A stretch of 6,596 bases of DNA from an uncultured Ruminococcus sp. (GTDB taxonomy: Bacteria > Bacillota > Clostridia > Oscillospirales > Ruminococcaceae): the NCBI GenBank assembly GCA_910584195.1, contig CAJTYV010000077.1, positions 1-6,596 on the forward strand, written 5' to 3'. Shown piece by piece: positions 5,072 to 6,596 of this stretch. Numbering within the stretch: the stretch's first letter is position 1; the number at the start of each line of letters is the position of its first letter. A model generated the notes under the pieces. The model searched no databases. It had not been told where the DNA came from and was given only the letters and a program-made list of their open reading frames with translations. The position numbers and the translations under genes are program-made.

Positions 5072-5079
5072 CTTCCTTT

Positions 5080-5086
5080 CTCCTTT
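5080..5086 (-). promoter_or_regulatory. ribosome binding site that sets the DUF1643 start
   Basis: The minus strand reads AAAGGAG eight bases before the ATG at 5071. The 34 codons upstream of that ATG run through a terminator hairpin and do not resemble the domain. Confidence 0.7.
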
Positions 5087-5093
5087 CCGGCAC

Positions 5094-5130
5094 AAAAACA
5101 GCGGCAACGCTCTCAAAATGCGTGCCGCCG
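5094..5130 (-). terminator. rho-independent terminator after the serine recombinase
   Basis: On the minus strand GCGGCACGC (5128-5120) pairs with GCGTTGCCGC (5110-5101), leaving one bulged base and a nine-base loop, followed by TGTTTTT. It lies 40 bases after the recombinase stop codon. Only about 22 bases then remain to the start of the DUF1643 gene, so either read-through feeds that gene or its promoter is within the hairpin or recombinase end. Confidence 0.68.
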
Positions 5131-5169
5131 TTTCCTGTGCCTCTATGTTCTTACCTGCTCTCTGCTTTC

Positions 5170-6537
5170 TCATTTTCTGATGTAGACTTCAATGTTCAGA
5201 TCCTTCCACTGATTCTTCCGGATAAAATTCCCGTACTGCTTTCGGTATGCCTTTGCCTCCTCAAAACTCAGGCAGAATGTATCATAAAGAATGTAATCTT
5301 TCTCTGCAAATACGGTTTCCTCCTGCGTATCACAGTTCAGATACCATCTGTATATGCCCGTTTCCGTGGGTGTGACTCGTTCCACTAACGTGTCGATCAG
5401 CTTATCGTCAATCTTTTTCCTGCCCAGATCACAGGCATGTTCAAGCATATCCGAAACTCTTGCGATCGTGCCGCTCACATCTTCTGTACTTTCTATGGGT
5501 TCCTGCTGTGCATAAATTTTCAGCTTTTCTTCAACCTCTGCCATGCGCTCCTGAAGCTGGCTCTGTTTCTCTGTAAACTGGCTTTCTTCAATCCTGTCGT
5601 CCAGACGCATATCCAGAAGCCGCTCCAACCTGCATTTCAGGCGGTCATGCTCTCTTCGAAGCCTGCCCTGTTCCGTACTGCCTTCCTGTTCCTGCACATA
5701 ATCATCCGCAATGCTTCCGATCAGCACGGTCACTGTCTCTTTGGGATTGTTCCATATTCTGTGCAGAATGCTTTTCAGCATAAAATCAAGTTTCCACTCA
5801 CAGACAGTCGGCACATCACAGTAGCCGAAAGCGTCCAGCCCGTTAGCAATCCGGTAACTTTTCTTTCGGTTATTGATCTGGTTCCAACAGGTATATCCGC
5901 AGCACTCCTCCCCTGACTGGTTGACTCTCCATTTATATTTATGGAAAGTCCTGCCGCATTCACAGGTAAGGACTCTGATCCAGCGGTCTTTTGAGCGCTT
6001 CTTTCCCGATATTCCCTGGTCCAGATGTGTCACTTTCTTTCCTTTCAGCCTCTGCACCCGGTTCCATGTTTCTTCCGGAATGATGGCAGGAAAATTGCCC
6101 TTAATATACTCGTACTGTGTACGGTCTTTCACAGCAACCCTTGTATGGTCCAGATAGCTTGTGGTGTGGGACTTATGGTAGCCGATATAACCTGCATAGG
6201 TCTTATTATCCAGAATGCGCAGAACCTTTGTTGCATCCCATTTACACCCTGACCTTGCTGTTTCCCTGTGAAGTGCCTGCATCTTTGCGGCAATGGCTTT
6301 TGCTCCCATTCCATCAAGATAGAAATCATAGATCATGCGTACCGTTTCTGCATCTTCCTCCACGATCTCATAAGTATTTTCACTGGACGTTTTCCCTCTT
6401 ACGAGCCTGTAGCCGAGAATATTTCCATTCCCATACAGTACCCCCTTCTGCCGGGAAATGCTCTGCCCCGCAAGCACCCTGTCACTGATATGTCTGGATT
6501 CCTCCTGTGACATTGCGGACATAATTGTAAGCCTTAA
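5170..6537 (-). pseudogene. large serine recombinase, catalytic N-terminus missing (interrupted)
   Basis: About 455 residues of a large serine recombinase, the enzyme class that integrates and excises conjugative and mobilisable elements. In numbering from the ATG at 6522: end of the resolvase domain (SQEESRHISDRVLAGQ, 5-20), Recombinase domain (about 30-155, with GVLYGNGNILGY and GMGAKAIAAKM), zinc ribbon (C187, C189, C207/C208, C212), coiled coil (284-340), and a C-terminal region to 450. Family members are usually about 550-600 residues, so roughly 125 N-terminal residues, including the catalytic serine and resolvase core, are absent. Homology reads upstream of the ATG as LRLTIM and then stops near 6537, followed by an in-frame TAA at 6568-6570. 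The ATG has no ribosome site. I infer a broken gene; the missing half may lie beyond the window across an insertion. Confidence 0.8.
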
Positions 6538-6567
6538 AAGTTTATGTGCAGATGCACATAAACTTTT
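6536..6567. repeat. 15-bp perfect inverted repeat at the break in the recombinase
   Basis: Arms AAAAGTTTATGTGCA (6536-6550) and TGCACATAAACTTTT (6553-6567) are exact reverse complements around a two-base centre. On the plus strand T continues to 6569, giving a terminator-like hairpin, though no plus-strand gene ends here. Its place exactly at the end of recombinase homology suggests it is the tip of an inserted element. Confidence 0.8.
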
Positions 6568-6596
6568 TTATGTGGAGTAAGTGATTATGTGGAGCA
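6538..6596. mobile_element. putative end of an inserted element with repeated TTATGTG motifs
   Basis: TTATGTGCAG (6542-6551), TTATGTGGAG (6568-6577) and TTATGTGGAG (6585-6594) are direct repeats; the last two start 17 bases apart. A further inverted copy makes the right arm of the hairpin. Terminal hairpins plus short iterated motifs resemble the ends of elements moved by tyrosine recombinases such as the recombinase-in-trio type, as I remember them. The element's genes would lie beyond the window, so its class is an inference. Confidence 0.5.

Noticed and set aside
5437..5916. 159-codon plus-strand frame opposite the recombinase
   Set aside because: It is an antisense shadow of clear recombinase coding sequence, without a ribosome site or family likeness.
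6536..6569. Plus-strand rho-independent terminator
   Set aside because: The hairpin and T-run have the right form, but no plus-strand gene leads into it; an element-end role explains its position better.
58..6596. CRISPR array or tRNA-type attachment site
   Set aside because: No regularly spaced repeat set with unique spacers and no tRNA-like cloverleaf sequence was seen on either strand; the TTATGTG copies are too few and too close.

Overview
The window looks like accessory DNA, probably part of an integrative element or genomic island, from a low-to-mid GC Firmicute of the Clostridia (Lachnospiraceae-like gut bacterium). Reasons: strong AGGAGG-type ribosome sites, a Clostridia-type large serine recombinase, a SHOCT/zinc-ribbon pair, a DUF6718-like protein and a SymE-like protein. 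The genus is an inference; no rRNA or housekeeping gene is present.

Almost everything is on the minus strand, so in the direction of transcription it reads right to left. (1) 6596-6538 holds a 15-bp inverted repeat and repeated TTATGTG motifs that look like the end of another inserted element. (2) 6537-5170 is the C-terminal three quarters of a large serine recombinase whose catalytic N-terminal domain is cut off by that sequence. A hairpin terminator follows at 5130-5094. (3) 5071-2902 is a close-packed cargo cluster: a DUF1643 protein with a repetitive tail, an overlapping 122-residue protein of unknown function, two tiny proteins (26 and 44 residues) with very good ribosome sites, and a protein ending in a SymE-like domain.

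A hairpin terminator at 2834-2878 separates that cluster from (4), the only plus-strand gene, an XRE-type repressor at 2575-2814. This gene is divergent from (5), a four-gene minus-strand operon (2361-145): double zinc-ribbon protein, SHOCT protein, single-domain RelA/SpoT nucleotide synthetase, and a DUF6718-like protein whose gene overlaps the synthetase gene by 29 nt. The 213-bp divergent region carries a good extended -10 promoter for the operon, with an inverted repeat over its -10.

The most interesting part is the RelA/SpoT synthetase with its overlapping small partner. It keeps all the recognisable synthetase motifs, has no hydrolase domain, and sits in an island under an XRE regulator. 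This is the layout expected of a toxic small alarmone synthetase (toxSAS) toxin-antitoxin or phage-defence module, but the partner is not an antitoxin family I recognise. Every gap between genes is under 300 bases; the largest (2362-2574) is the divergent promoter region and the left end (1-144) shows no supportable gene.
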